7,139 bases of DNA from Desulfurobacterium sp. (GTDB taxonomy: Bacteria; Aquificota; Aquificia; Desulfurobacteriales; Desulfurobacteriaceae), in the NCBI GenBank assembly GCA_003978805.1, contig QNYI01000154.1, positions 1-7,139 of the forward strand. The letters are read 5' to 3'. Shown here in pieces: positions 1 through 5,497 of this stretch (position 1 is the stretch's first letter; every line of letters starts with the position of its first letter). The notes under the pieces were generated by a model. It saw only the letters and a program-made list of their open reading frames with translations. It did not search any database and was not told the origin of the DNA. The position numbers and the translations under genes were made by a program.

Positions 1-367
1 CCCTGCAGTGGTACGTGTAGGCAGAGAGTCCCATGTTTGCCTTGATGAGGAGGTTTCTCATAACGATACCGTGGGCGTCAATTCCACACACACCCCTTGG
101 GGTTTGAGGTGTAATACGGCAAGGTCCCATTGAACAGAGTTGACAGGAGACGCCTTCCTTACAAAATTTACACCTTACTTTTTCCATTGCTTCAAAGCGG
201 TCGGCGACGTTTGAGAGTTGTGCCTCTCTTACTTTTTGATACATGTAGTTAACGCTCTCGTGAAAGCTGGGAACTTTTACCCCTACGCCTTGGGCAAGGT
301 CTGTCTCGGTGCAGAAGTTCTGTTGGTTCTGGTTTTTCTGGTTCCCTTTTTTGAAGAAGCCGAACAT
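1..367 (-). CDS. cooS: Anaerobic Ni-Fe carbon monoxide dehydrogenase catalytic subunit, N-terminal part (cut by left edge)
   Basis: Catalyses reversible CO oxidation to CO2 with ferredoxin-type electron acceptors; in autotrophs it can feed CO2-derived CO into acetyl-CoA synthesis. Reading the minus strand from ATG at 367 gives 122 residues open to the window edge. Residues 35-65 carry the family's lead-in (DRFEAM at 56-61). The cysteines follow: C66-x2-C69, then C75-x2-C78-x4-C83 with GPCR at 81-84, then C94 in GVCG. By homology C75, C78, C83 and C94 bind the B cluster and C66/C69 the intersubunit D cluster. The residue where many CooS proteins have the second D-cluster cysteine is S74, so this is the CX2C type known from Desulfovibrio vulgaris. 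The C cluster and Ni site lie outside the window. The N-terminus (4-23) is a Lys/Asn/Gln-rich extension. ATG 367 is preferred because AAGGA (375-379) precedes it and an in-frame stop lies just upstream; M42 lacks a ribosome-binding site. Confidence 0.93.
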   Translation of the reverse strand, partial: MFGFFKKGNQKNQNQQNFCTETDLAQGVGVKVPSFHESVNYMYQKVREAQLSNVADRFEAMEKVRCKFCKEGVSCQLCSMGPCRITPQTPRGVCGIDAHGIVMRNLLIKANMGLSAYTYHCR

Positions 368-373
368 CCGTTC

Positions 374-387
374 ATCCTTGATAGGAT
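374..387 (-). promoter_or_regulatory. cooS ribosome-binding site inside a small hairpin
   Basis: AAGGA (375-379 on the minus strand) sits 7 nt before the cooS ATG and supports that start. It falls in a perfect 5-bp inverted repeat with a 4-nt loop (ATCCT-N4-AGGAT), which could pair up the ribosome-binding site in the mRNA. The stem is short and half A/T, so a regulatory role is speculative. Confidence 0.4.
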
Positions 388-430
388 TTTTTCTTTAAAG
401 TAAAAATTACGGGAGGATCTTTTAGTAAGC

Positions 431-446
431 TTTGACTTAGGTCAAA
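431..446. promoter_or_regulatory. FNR/CRP-family-like operator in the divergent promoter region
   Basis: A perfect inverted repeat, TTTGAC-TTAG-GTCAAA, lies between the divergent cooS and NifX-like genes. It contains the TTGA-N6-TCAA core of FNR/FixK-type sites (consensus TTGAT-N4-ATCAA), differing at the fifth position of each arm. Its centre is about 71 bp from the cooS start codon and 31 bp from the start at 470. A factor bound here would suit activation of cooS: a class II position would put transcription start near 397, with a weak TAATTT -10-like element at 404-409. On the other side it could block or activate the plus-strand operon. The palindrome is seen; the regulator family is inferred. 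No strong sigma-70 -35/-10 pair is apparent in 368-469. Confidence 0.5.
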
Positions 447-458
447 TAAGGTTACATT

Positions 459-464
459 GGAGGT
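459..464 (+). promoter_or_regulatory. Shine-Dalgarno site for the NifX-like gene
   Basis: GGAGGT, a strong anti-16S match, lies 5 nt before the ATG at 470 and fixes this start. It begins only 13 nt after the palindrome at 431-446, so the leader of any mRNA starting within the palindrome would be very short. Confidence 0.75.
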
Positions 465-469
465 TAGAT

Positions 470-844
470 ATGAAAGTTGCTGTTCCTGTTCTTGACACAG
501 AAATTGGAGGGAGGAGGCTTGTTAACTCTCACTTTGGGAAGTCTAACCTATTTGCTATTGTTGATACTGATTCCGGTAGCGTTGAGGTTGTTGAAAATCC
601 CGGCCTCCACGTTGAAAGGGGAAGGGGCATTTTCATAGCAGAGATGTTTAAGGAAAAAGGAGTTACAGCCGTTCTTGTTAAGGAAATGGGACCCGGTGCT
701 TTTGACAAGATAAGGAACCGCTTAGGGATAAAGGTTTACCTTGTTCCGCCGGAGGTAAAATTCCTTGACGACGCTGTAGAGAAGTTTAAGAGTGGAGAGC
801 TCTTAGAGCTCTTAAAGCCAAACGAAGATAAACACAGACATTAG
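470..844 (+). CDS. Small NifX/NifB-C-type (dinitrogenase iron-molybdenum cofactor family) protein
   Basis: A 124-residue single-domain protein of the Nitro_FeMo-Co fold (NifX, NafY, NifB C-terminus, MTH1175). Typical features are a KVAVPV first strand, the S-HFG turn (S20, H21-G23) followed by a LFAIVDTD strand, ENPG at 42-45, the GPGAF motif at 74-78, and the GIKVYLVP strand with a C-terminal helix at 97-115. In nitrogen fixers these domains carry FeMo-co precursors. Free-standing copies are widespread in anaerobes without nitrogenase, where their role is not settled and metal or Fe-S handling is usually proposed. It has no cysteine but ends in a short His-rich tail (KHRH). GGAGGT at 459-464 fixes the ATG start. 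It leads the plus-strand run (topA follows after 13 nt) and is divergent from cooS, sharing its control region. The family call is secure; the function is not. Confidence 0.85.
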   Translation: MKVAVPVLDTEIGGRRLVNSHFGKSNLFAIVDTDSGSVEVVENPGLHVERGRGIFIAEMFKEKGVTAVLVKEMGPGAFDKIRNRLGIKVYLVPPEVKFLDDAVEKFKSGELLELLKPNEDKHRH

Positions 845-857
845 AGGTGAGGACTGT

Positions 858-2957
858 ATGGGGAAGAAGAAGCTCTTGATAGTTGAGTCACCGGCAAAGG
901 CGAAGACGATACAGAAGTACTTGGGAAGTGACTTCATAGTTAAGGCCTCTATGGGACACGTTGTAGACTTACCGGAGGACGAGTTTGGCGTTGATATAGA
1001 GAGGGGATTTAAGCCGAAGTACGTGACCATAAAAGGTAAGGACAAGGTCTTAAGGGAAATAAGGAAAGTTGCAAAGGAGGCCGAGAGGGTCTTCTTGGCC
1101 ACAGACCCGGATAGGGAAGGGGAGGCTATAAGCTGGCACATAGCAAACGCCTTAAAGAGGGTAAAGAAGGACGGCATCTATAGGGTAAGGTTTCACGAGA
1201 TAACAAAAAAGGCCATACAGGAGGCCGTTAGAAATCCCGATAAGATTGACGAGAACAAAGTTTACGCCCAGCAGGCAAGGAGAATCCTTGACAGAATTGT
1301 CGGGTATACAATTTCTCCCCTCCTCTCCCGCAGGTTTAAGAGAGCTCTCTCTGCTGGGAGGGTTCAGTCTGTAGCTTTAAGGCTCATCTGTGACAGGGAA
1401 GAGGAGATAAGGAACTTTGTTCCGAAGGAGTACTGGACTATAGAGGGAGTTTTTAAAAAGGAGGACGGCGAGTTCCCTGCGAAGCTCTTTGCAGTTGATG
1501 GAAAGAAGCTTGATAAGTTTGACATTCCAAATGAAAGGAGTGCCGAAGAGCTTGTTAAAAGGGCAAAAGAGGCCGTCTTTAAGGTAGTGAAGGTAGAGAG
1601 GAAGGAGAGGAGACGAAAACCTCAACCTCCCTTTATCACGTCTACCTTGCAGCAGGAGGCATCCCGCCGTTTTGGATTTCCGGCAAAGCTGACGATGCAG
1701 ATAGCCCAACAGCTCTACGAGGGTATTGACCTTGGAAGTGAGAGGGTCGGTCTCATTACCTACATGAGAACAGACTCTACGAGAATTGCAGACGAGGCTG
1801 TGGAGGAAGTAAGACGTTTCATAGAGGAGGAGTTTGGAGCAGACTACCTTCCAAGGACAAAGAGGAGTTACGAAGGAAAAACCCCAAAAGCTTCTCAGGA
1901 TGCCCACGAGGCGATAAGGCCGACTTCCGTTTACAGGACTCCCGAGAGCGTAAAGAAGTACTTGACGCCGGAGCAGTATAAGCTTTACGAGCTCATCTGG
2001 CGTAGGTTTGTGGCCTCCCAGATGAAAGATGCCGTCTTTAATACCGTCTCCGTTGACATAGAGGGGAGAGGTCTTACCTTTAGGGCAACTGGTAGTACAC
2101 TGAAGGAGGAAGGTTTCCTTAAGGTTTACCCTATTGAGTTTGAAGAGAAGCTTTTACCTGAACTTAAGGAGGGGGAGGAGTTAGCTTTAAAGGAAGTAAA
2201 AGGGGTTCAGCACTTTACAGAACCCCCTCCCCGCTATACAGAGGGAACACTTGTAAAGGCCCTTGAGGAGGAAGGTGTCGGTAGGCCTTCTACTTATGCT
2301 ACGATAATCTCTAACATTATTCAAAGGGGTTACGTCAAAAAGGAAAAGCAAAAGCTCGTTCCCACAGAGCTCGGGGAGTTTATAAACTCTCTCCTTAAAA
2401 AACTTTTCCCGAAAATTGTTGACGTGAAGTTTACTGCTAACATTGAGGAAGAGCTTGACAAGATAGAGGAGGGAAAGAAGGACTGGAAAGAACTCCTTTC
2501 TGAGTTCTACTTCGGAGAGTTTAAGGAGCTCTTAGAAAAAGCGGAGAAAGAGCTTAAAAAACTAAAAGGTGAAGAAATTGGTAGGGAGTGTCCTAAGTGT
2601 GGCGCTCCCCTCCTTAAAATTCACGGGAGATTCGGAACATTTATAGCGTGTTCAGCCTATCCGGAGTGTAAGTACAAGGAATCTTCCACTGAAGAACCGG
2701 AAAAAACGGGAGAAAAGTGTCCTGAGTGTGGCGCAGACTTAGTCGTAAGAAGCGGTAAATATGGTAGATTTATAGCGTGTTCGGCTTACCCTGACTGCAA
2801 GTACACTACGCCCTTTACTTACGGTAAGTGTCCAAAGTGTGGAGAAGGTGATATAGTTGAGAGGAGGAGTAAAAAGGGTAAGAAGTTCTACGGATGTAGT
2901 CGTTACCCCGATTGTGACTTTACGTCAAACAAACCGCCTAAAGGGGATGGGAAGTGA
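858..2957 (+). CDS. topA: DNA topoisomerase I (type IA) with three C-terminal zinc ribbons
   Basis: Relaxes negatively supercoiled DNA by cutting one strand through a 5'-phosphotyrosine link. At 699 residues it has the full bacterial layout. The Toprim domain (about 4-115) has the catalytic E10 in VESPAKAKTI and the metal triad in DPDREGE (83-89). The type IA core (about 130-560) has SAGRVQS at 165-171, active-site Y302 in TYMRTDS, H350 in the AHEAIRPT motif and GVGRPSTYATI at 473-483. The C-terminus has three Cys4 zinc ribbons: C578/C581/C598/C604, C621/C624/C641/C647 and C658/C661/C680/C686. All catalytic residues are present. It is shorter than E. coli TopA (865 aa), which carries additional C-terminal domains. 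AGGTGAGG (845-852) precedes the ATG. Its stop overlaps the next gene's start in GTGA, suggesting translational coupling. It lacks any helicase domain, so it is not reverse gyrase. Confidence 0.98.
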   Translation: MGKKKLLIVESPAKAKTIQKYLGSDFIVKASMGHVVDLPEDEFGVDIERGFKPKYVTIKGKDKVLREIRKVAKEAERVFLATDPDREGEAISWHIANALKRVKKDGIYRVRFHEITKKAIQEAVRNPDKIDENKVYAQQARRILDRIVGYTISPLLSRRFKRALSAGRVQSVALRLICDREEEIRNFVPKEYWTIEGVFKKEDGEFPAKLFAVDGKKLDKFDIPNERSAEELVKRAKEAVFKVVKVERKERRRKPQPPFITSTLQQEASRRFGFPAKLTMQIAQQLYEGIDLGSERVGLITYMRTDSTRIADEAVEEVRRFIEEEFGADYLPRTKRSYEGKTPKASQDAHEAIRPTSVYRTPESVKKYLTPEQYKLYELIWRRFVASQMKDAVFNTVSVDIEGRGLTFRATGSTLKEEGFLKVYPIEFEEKLLPELKEGEELALKEVKGVQHFTEPPPRYTEGTLVKALEEEGVGRPSTYATIISNIIQRGYVKKEKQKLVPTELGEFINSLLKKLFPKIVDVKFTANIEEELDKIEEGKKDWKELLSEFYFGEFKELLEKAEKELKKLKGEEIGRECPKCGAPLLKIHGRFGTFIACSAYPECKYKESSTEEPEKTGEKCPECGADLVVRSGKYGRFIACSAYPDCKYTTPFTYGKCPKCGEGDIVERRSKKGKKFYGCSRYPDCDFTSNKPPKGDGK
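2589..2915 (+). repeat. Three tandem zinc-ribbon units inside topA
   Basis: Units start at 2589, 2718 and 2829. Units 1 and 2 have identical spacing (C-x2-C-x16-C-x5-C) and nearly the same second half (FIACSAYP then E/D-CKY). They also share an identical 14-base stretch (TTTATAGCGTGTTC). Unit 3 has x18 and a diverged sequence (FYGCSRYPDC). This fits duplication of one ribbon to give units 1 and 2. Confidence 0.85.
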
Positions 2958-3436
2958 GGATAGCCGTTATCTCAGACTCGCACGATAACCTCCGTAAGTT
3001 AGAACAGTTCGTTCAGACTGTTAACGAAGAGAGAGTTGACCTTGTTATTCACTGTGGCGACTTTGTTTCTCCCTTTTCTGTAAAGCTCCTCCTTTCCGGC
3101 CTTAAGTGCGACTTTATCGGCGTTTTTGGGAACAACGATGGGGAAATTGCCGGCCTTTTAAAGGTTTCCGGTGGACTCATAGAGAAGTCTCCCGCCGTAA
3201 AAGTTATAGACGGACAGCGCTTTGCAGTAATGCACGAGCCTTACCTCTTGGAGTCGGTTGCAAAGTCCGGAGACTTTGACTACGTCCTCTACGGTCACAC
3301 CCACGAGATTGATACCCGCGTTATAGGTAGCTGTCAGGTAGTTAACCCCGGGGAGCTCTGCGGTTACCTTACCGGTAAGTCCTCCTTTGCTATACTTGAT
3401 ACTCTTGAAAACCTAATAGAGATAAGAGTGCTTTAA
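2954..3436 (+). CDS. YfcE/MJ0936-type calcineurin-like metallophosphoesterase
   Basis: A 160-residue dinuclear-metal phosphodiesterase of the YfcE/MJ0936 family; the natural substrate of these small enzymes is usually unknown. All metal-site motifs are intact: D8-S-H10, G35-D36, G59-N60-N61-D62, H94, and G114-H115-T116-H117. The tail strand VVNPGELCGY at 129-138 is typical of the family (NPGS-type). The start is GTG at 2954, nested in the topA stop (GTGA, 4-nt overlap). A G-rich stretch (GGGGATGGGAA) just upstream, inside topA, can serve as ribosome-binding site. Length is normal for the family. Its stop overlaps the next gene's ATG (TAATG), so both probably depend on coupled translation from topA mRNA. 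Co-occurrence with topA does not reveal the substrate. Confidence 0.9.
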   Translation: MRIAVISDSHDNLRKLEQFVQTVNEERVDLVIHCGDFVSPFSVKLLLSGLKCDFIGVFGNNDGEIAGLLKVSGGLIEKSPAVKVIDGQRFAVMHEPYLLESVAKSGDFDYVLYGHTHEIDTRVIGSCQVVNPGELCGYLTGKSSFAILDTLENLIEIRVL

Positions 3437-4077
3437 TGGAAGCTGTAAGAGTGATAGAAAAGCTCCTTGTTAGGGACTGTGTCGTAAAGGACAGACACGG
3501 GAGTTACGACTGCTGTATCGTCTGCACCTCTTCTATGGTGTGGAGGCTCTCTTCCCTTTTCCCGGAGAGCTTCATAGTGTCAAACGCTGCCGCTCAGGTT
3601 TTCCCTAACTTAACCTCCATCTTCTACGCAGTTAAGGACTTAAAAGTTCCCTTGGTTGCCGTTACGGGCTCAACGGCGGTTAACCTTGAAAAGTTCGTAA
3701 GTTTTGACTTTCAGGCGGCAGAGGTTGAGTTTAAGCTCCTCAGGAAGGTTTACGAGGAAAACCTTGACATACTCTTACCCCTTTACGAAGGTGACCCCAA
3801 GAGCTTGAACGCGGCGCTTATGGAGATAAACATAGACGTTCAGATAGAAAAACTCCTGTCAATTTCTGAGTTTGAGGGCTTGGTAGCCAAGGGAGAGCTC
3901 TCTGTGTGTGGTCTCGTCCTTGACGAGACGAACGTTTACGGCGAAAGGCAGGCCTTCTACCTTATCAACTTTAACGGCGTTAAAGACCCGGAGGAGATAA
4001 GGAACCACGACCTCCTTGAAGAAATTCCCGAGTCCATCAGGAAACAGAAGGTAAAAAGGGTTCACGTTCAGTTCTGA
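3436..4077 (+). CDS. Degenerate beta-carbonic anhydrase-like protein, zinc site mostly lost
   Basis: No function can be assigned, but the 213-residue protein follows the beta-carbonic anhydrase order from end to end. Residues 26-34 (CCIVCTSSM) match the strand and C-x-D-x-R turn. Residues 43-55 (PESFIVSNAAAQV) match the GDAFVVRNAGNIV block. Residues 61-78 (SIFYAVKDLKVPLVAVTG) match the helix and strand before GHxxCG. Residues 129-167 match the C-terminal block of the family (N-V-x2-Q-V-x2-L, then GEL-V-G-V-D). Zinc ligand C30 is kept, but the catalytic dyad Asp and Arg are S32 and M34, and the His and Cys ligands of GHxxCG are S79 and V82. Classical hydration of CO2 is therefore unlikely; a binding or structural role is possible. 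The reading frame is intact, so it is not a decayed pseudogene. ATG 3436 overlaps the preceding stop (TAATG). The homology is inferred by eye. Confidence 0.65.
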   Translation: MEAVRVIEKLLVRDCVVKDRHGSYDCCIVCTSSMVWRLSSLFPESFIVSNAAAQVFPNLTSIFYAVKDLKVPLVAVTGSTAVNLEKFVSFDFQAAEVEFKLLRKVYEENLDILLPLYEGDPKSLNAALMEINIDVQIEKLLSISEFEGLVAKGELSVCGLVLDETNVYGERQAFYLINFNGVKDPEEIRNHDLLEEIPESIRKQKVKRVHVQF

Positions 4078-4889
4078 TTACCAAGGAGAACCTCAATAAG
4101 CATCCACTCTACAACCGACTGAGGTTTCCCGTAGAACCTTAGAAACTCCCTTCCCTTTCTTATGGCCTCATACCACTTAATTATCGTATCCTTCTGTGAG
4201 AGGAGGTTCTCAAGGGCGTTCAAGAATAGCAGAGTCTCTTCCCGGGATAGCTTAGAGAAGTTGGCTGAGAACTTCACTATTCCCTGAAGCCTTTGCTTTG
4301 ACCTCATGAGGTTCAAGAATTCCTGAATGAGCTCAGGGACTTGGCTCTCTGAGAGCCTTACGGCCATTCCGGCGCTCCCGTTTGACAGCTTAACGACCCT
4401 CTTATCAGGGGTTATTCCGAGACTTTCCAGAATGTACTCAACGTTGGCGTCGCTGAGCCTTCCAAACCGAAAGATCCTGCACCTTGAACGCAGGGTAGGG
4501 AGAACCGACTGTTCACTTTTGGCCACTAAAACGATGTATCCGTAATCGGGAGGTTCTTCTAAGGTCTTGAGCAGGGCGTTTGCCGCCTCACTTTTCATCT
4601 CGTCGGCGTTGTCTATAACGACCCCTTTCCCGTGGCCTGTAGTAGGCTTTGTAAAGAGCCAAGAGGAGACCTCCCTTACTTCATCTATCGTTGCCGGCTT
4701 TTCACTTCCTATGACCTTTACGCTTAGTTTAGAACCCGTTAAGAGTGCTAAGGTTTCGGTTGCTATAAGCTTCTTTCCGACTCCTTCAGGGCCTACAAAG
4801 AGGGAGCTCCGGGGAAAGGTGTTGGAGTTAACGAGAGCTTTTATCACGCTGAGCTGTTTTGAGTGCCCGACGACGGTGCTCAGGGTCAA
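4068..4889 (-). CDS. holB: DNA polymerase III delta' subunit (clamp loader), short form without zinc module
   Basis: Part of the clamp loader that opens and places the sliding clamp at replication forks. The 273-residue AAA+ protein has a modified P-loop GPEGVGKK (33-40; Lys replaces the usual Ser/Thr), Walker B VVIDNADE (90-97), the delta'/gamma hallmark ANALLKTLEEPP (103-114) and the SRC arginine-finger motif at 135-137. The Cys4 zinc module normally found between P-loop and Walker B is missing: 49-70 has no cysteine and is shorter. The P-loop change suggests it does not hydrolyse ATP, as for E. coli delta'. The C-terminal domain is poorly conserved. The start is TTG at 4889, supported by AGGAGGT (4896-4902) and by the immediate VVGHSKQ motif of the family. 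It follows tmk by 1 nt and its end overlaps the convergent 3436-4077 gene by 10 nt. It could also be labelled DnaX-like, but it lacks the DnaX C-terminus. Confidence 0.88.
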   Translation of the reverse strand: MTLSTVVGHSKQLSVIKALVNSNTFPRSSLFVGPEGVGKKLIATETLALLTGSKLSVKVIGSEKPATIDEVREVSSWLFTKPTTGHGKGVVIDNADEMKSEAANALLKTLEEPPDYGYIVLVAKSEQSVLPTLRSRCRIFRFGRLSDANVEYILESLGITPDKRVVKLSNGSAGMAVRLSESQVPELIQEFLNLMRSKQRLQGIVKFSANFSKLSREETLLFLNALENLLSQKDTIIKWYEAIRKGREFLRFYGKPQSVVEWMLIEVLLGNQN

Positions 4890-4890
4890 C

Positions 4891-5496
4891 CTATAACCTC
4901 CTGACTACGTGGTTAAGGACTTGGGAGAAAATAGTTCCTATATCCTTCGTTCCGTCAATTACTACTACCCTCTCCGGGTTCTCTTCAGCGATTCTTAGGA
5001 AACCTTCCCTTACCTTCTGGTGGAACCTAAGGGATTCTTCCTCAATCCGGTCTTTCACCTTTGACTTAATCCTTAAAAGTCCGACTTCTACCGGAACGTC
5101 AAGTAAAAACGTTATATCCGGTTCCAGTCCTTTAGTAGCCTCCCTGTTCATTGAGTTAATTAGCTCTAAGGATAGTCCCCTGCCGTAACCTTGGTAGGCT
5201 ACGGTGGAGTCGGAGAACCTGTCGCATACTACTATGAACCCTTTTTCAAGGGAAGGCCTGATCAAGTTCTCTACGTGGAAAGCCCTTGCTGCCGTGTAGA
5301 GGCAGAGCTCTGCAAAAGGAGGAAACGTTTCCTCCCGATGCTTAAGGATAAGTTCCCTTATCTCCTCTGCAGCTTTCGTTCCTCCCGGTTCTCTCGTGAG
5401 AAGAACTTTGTGCCCGTTTTCCTTCAGCCACTCGTAGAGGAGTTTGGCCTGAGTGCTTTTACCGCAACCTTCTATACCTTCAAAAGTTACAAACAT
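4891..5496 (-). CDS. tmk: Thymidylate kinase (dTMP kinase)
   Basis: Phosphorylates dTMP to dTDP with ATP, an essential cytosolic step for dTTP supply. The 201-residue protein has the expected length. Motifs are P-loop FEGIEGCGKST (5-15), TREPGGT (34-40), the RAFHVENLIRP segment (71-81), DRF (92-94) with the STVAYQGYGRG TMP-binding stretch (97-107), the LLDVP strand (131-135) and a LID region DRIEEE (149-154) with R150. All key residues are present. ATG 5496 is preceded by a G-rich ribosome-binding site (GGGGGA, 5502-5507) that overlaps the end of the antiporter gene. It is separated from that gene by 1 nt and from holB by 1 nt. The tmk-holB pairing is common in bacteria and joins precursor supply to replication. 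Confidence 0.97.
   Translation of the reverse strand: MFVTFEGIEGCGKSTQAKLLYEWLKENGHKVLLTREPGGTKAAEEIRELILKHREETFPPFAELCLYTAARAFHVENLIRPSLEKGFIVVCDRFSDSTVAYQGYGRGLSLELINSMNREATKGLEPDITFLLDVPVEVGLLRIKSKVKDRIEEESLRFHQKVREGFLRIAEENPERVVVIDGTKDIGTIFSQVLNHVVRRL
4896..4902 (-). promoter_or_regulatory. Shine-Dalgarno site deciding the TTG start of holB
   Basis: A near-perfect AGGAGGT lies in the last codons of tmk (encoding Arg-Arg-Leu), 6 nt before TTG 4887-4889. Together with the family's N-terminal motif directly after it, this supports TTG rather than a later start, and implies coupled translation of tmk and holB. Confidence 0.75.
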
Positions 5497-5497
5497 C

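Noticed and set aside
218..403. Open frame of 61 codons on the plus strand
   Set aside because: It is antisense to the cooS N-terminus, which has clear family motifs in the opposite frame; the frame has no family match that I recognise.
432..458. TTGACT as a -35 box with TACATT as -10 for the gene at 470
   Set aside because: The spacing is only 15 nt and transcription would start inside the Shine-Dalgarno sequence; the TTGACT is better explained as half of the palindrome.
470..844. Nitrogenase cofactor gene (nifX) as evidence of nitrogen fixation
   Set aside because: Stand-alone domains of this family are common in non-diazotrophs and no other nif gene is present in the window.
1377..1907. 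176-codon open frame on the minus strand inside topA
   Set aside because: It lies opposite the conserved topA core including the active-site Tyr region; the translation shows no recognisable domain and there is no ribosome-binding or promoter support.
3436..4077. Functional beta-carbonic anhydrase
   Set aside because: Two of the three zinc-ligand positions and both residues of the Asp-Arg dyad are substituted, so a catalytic label is not justified.
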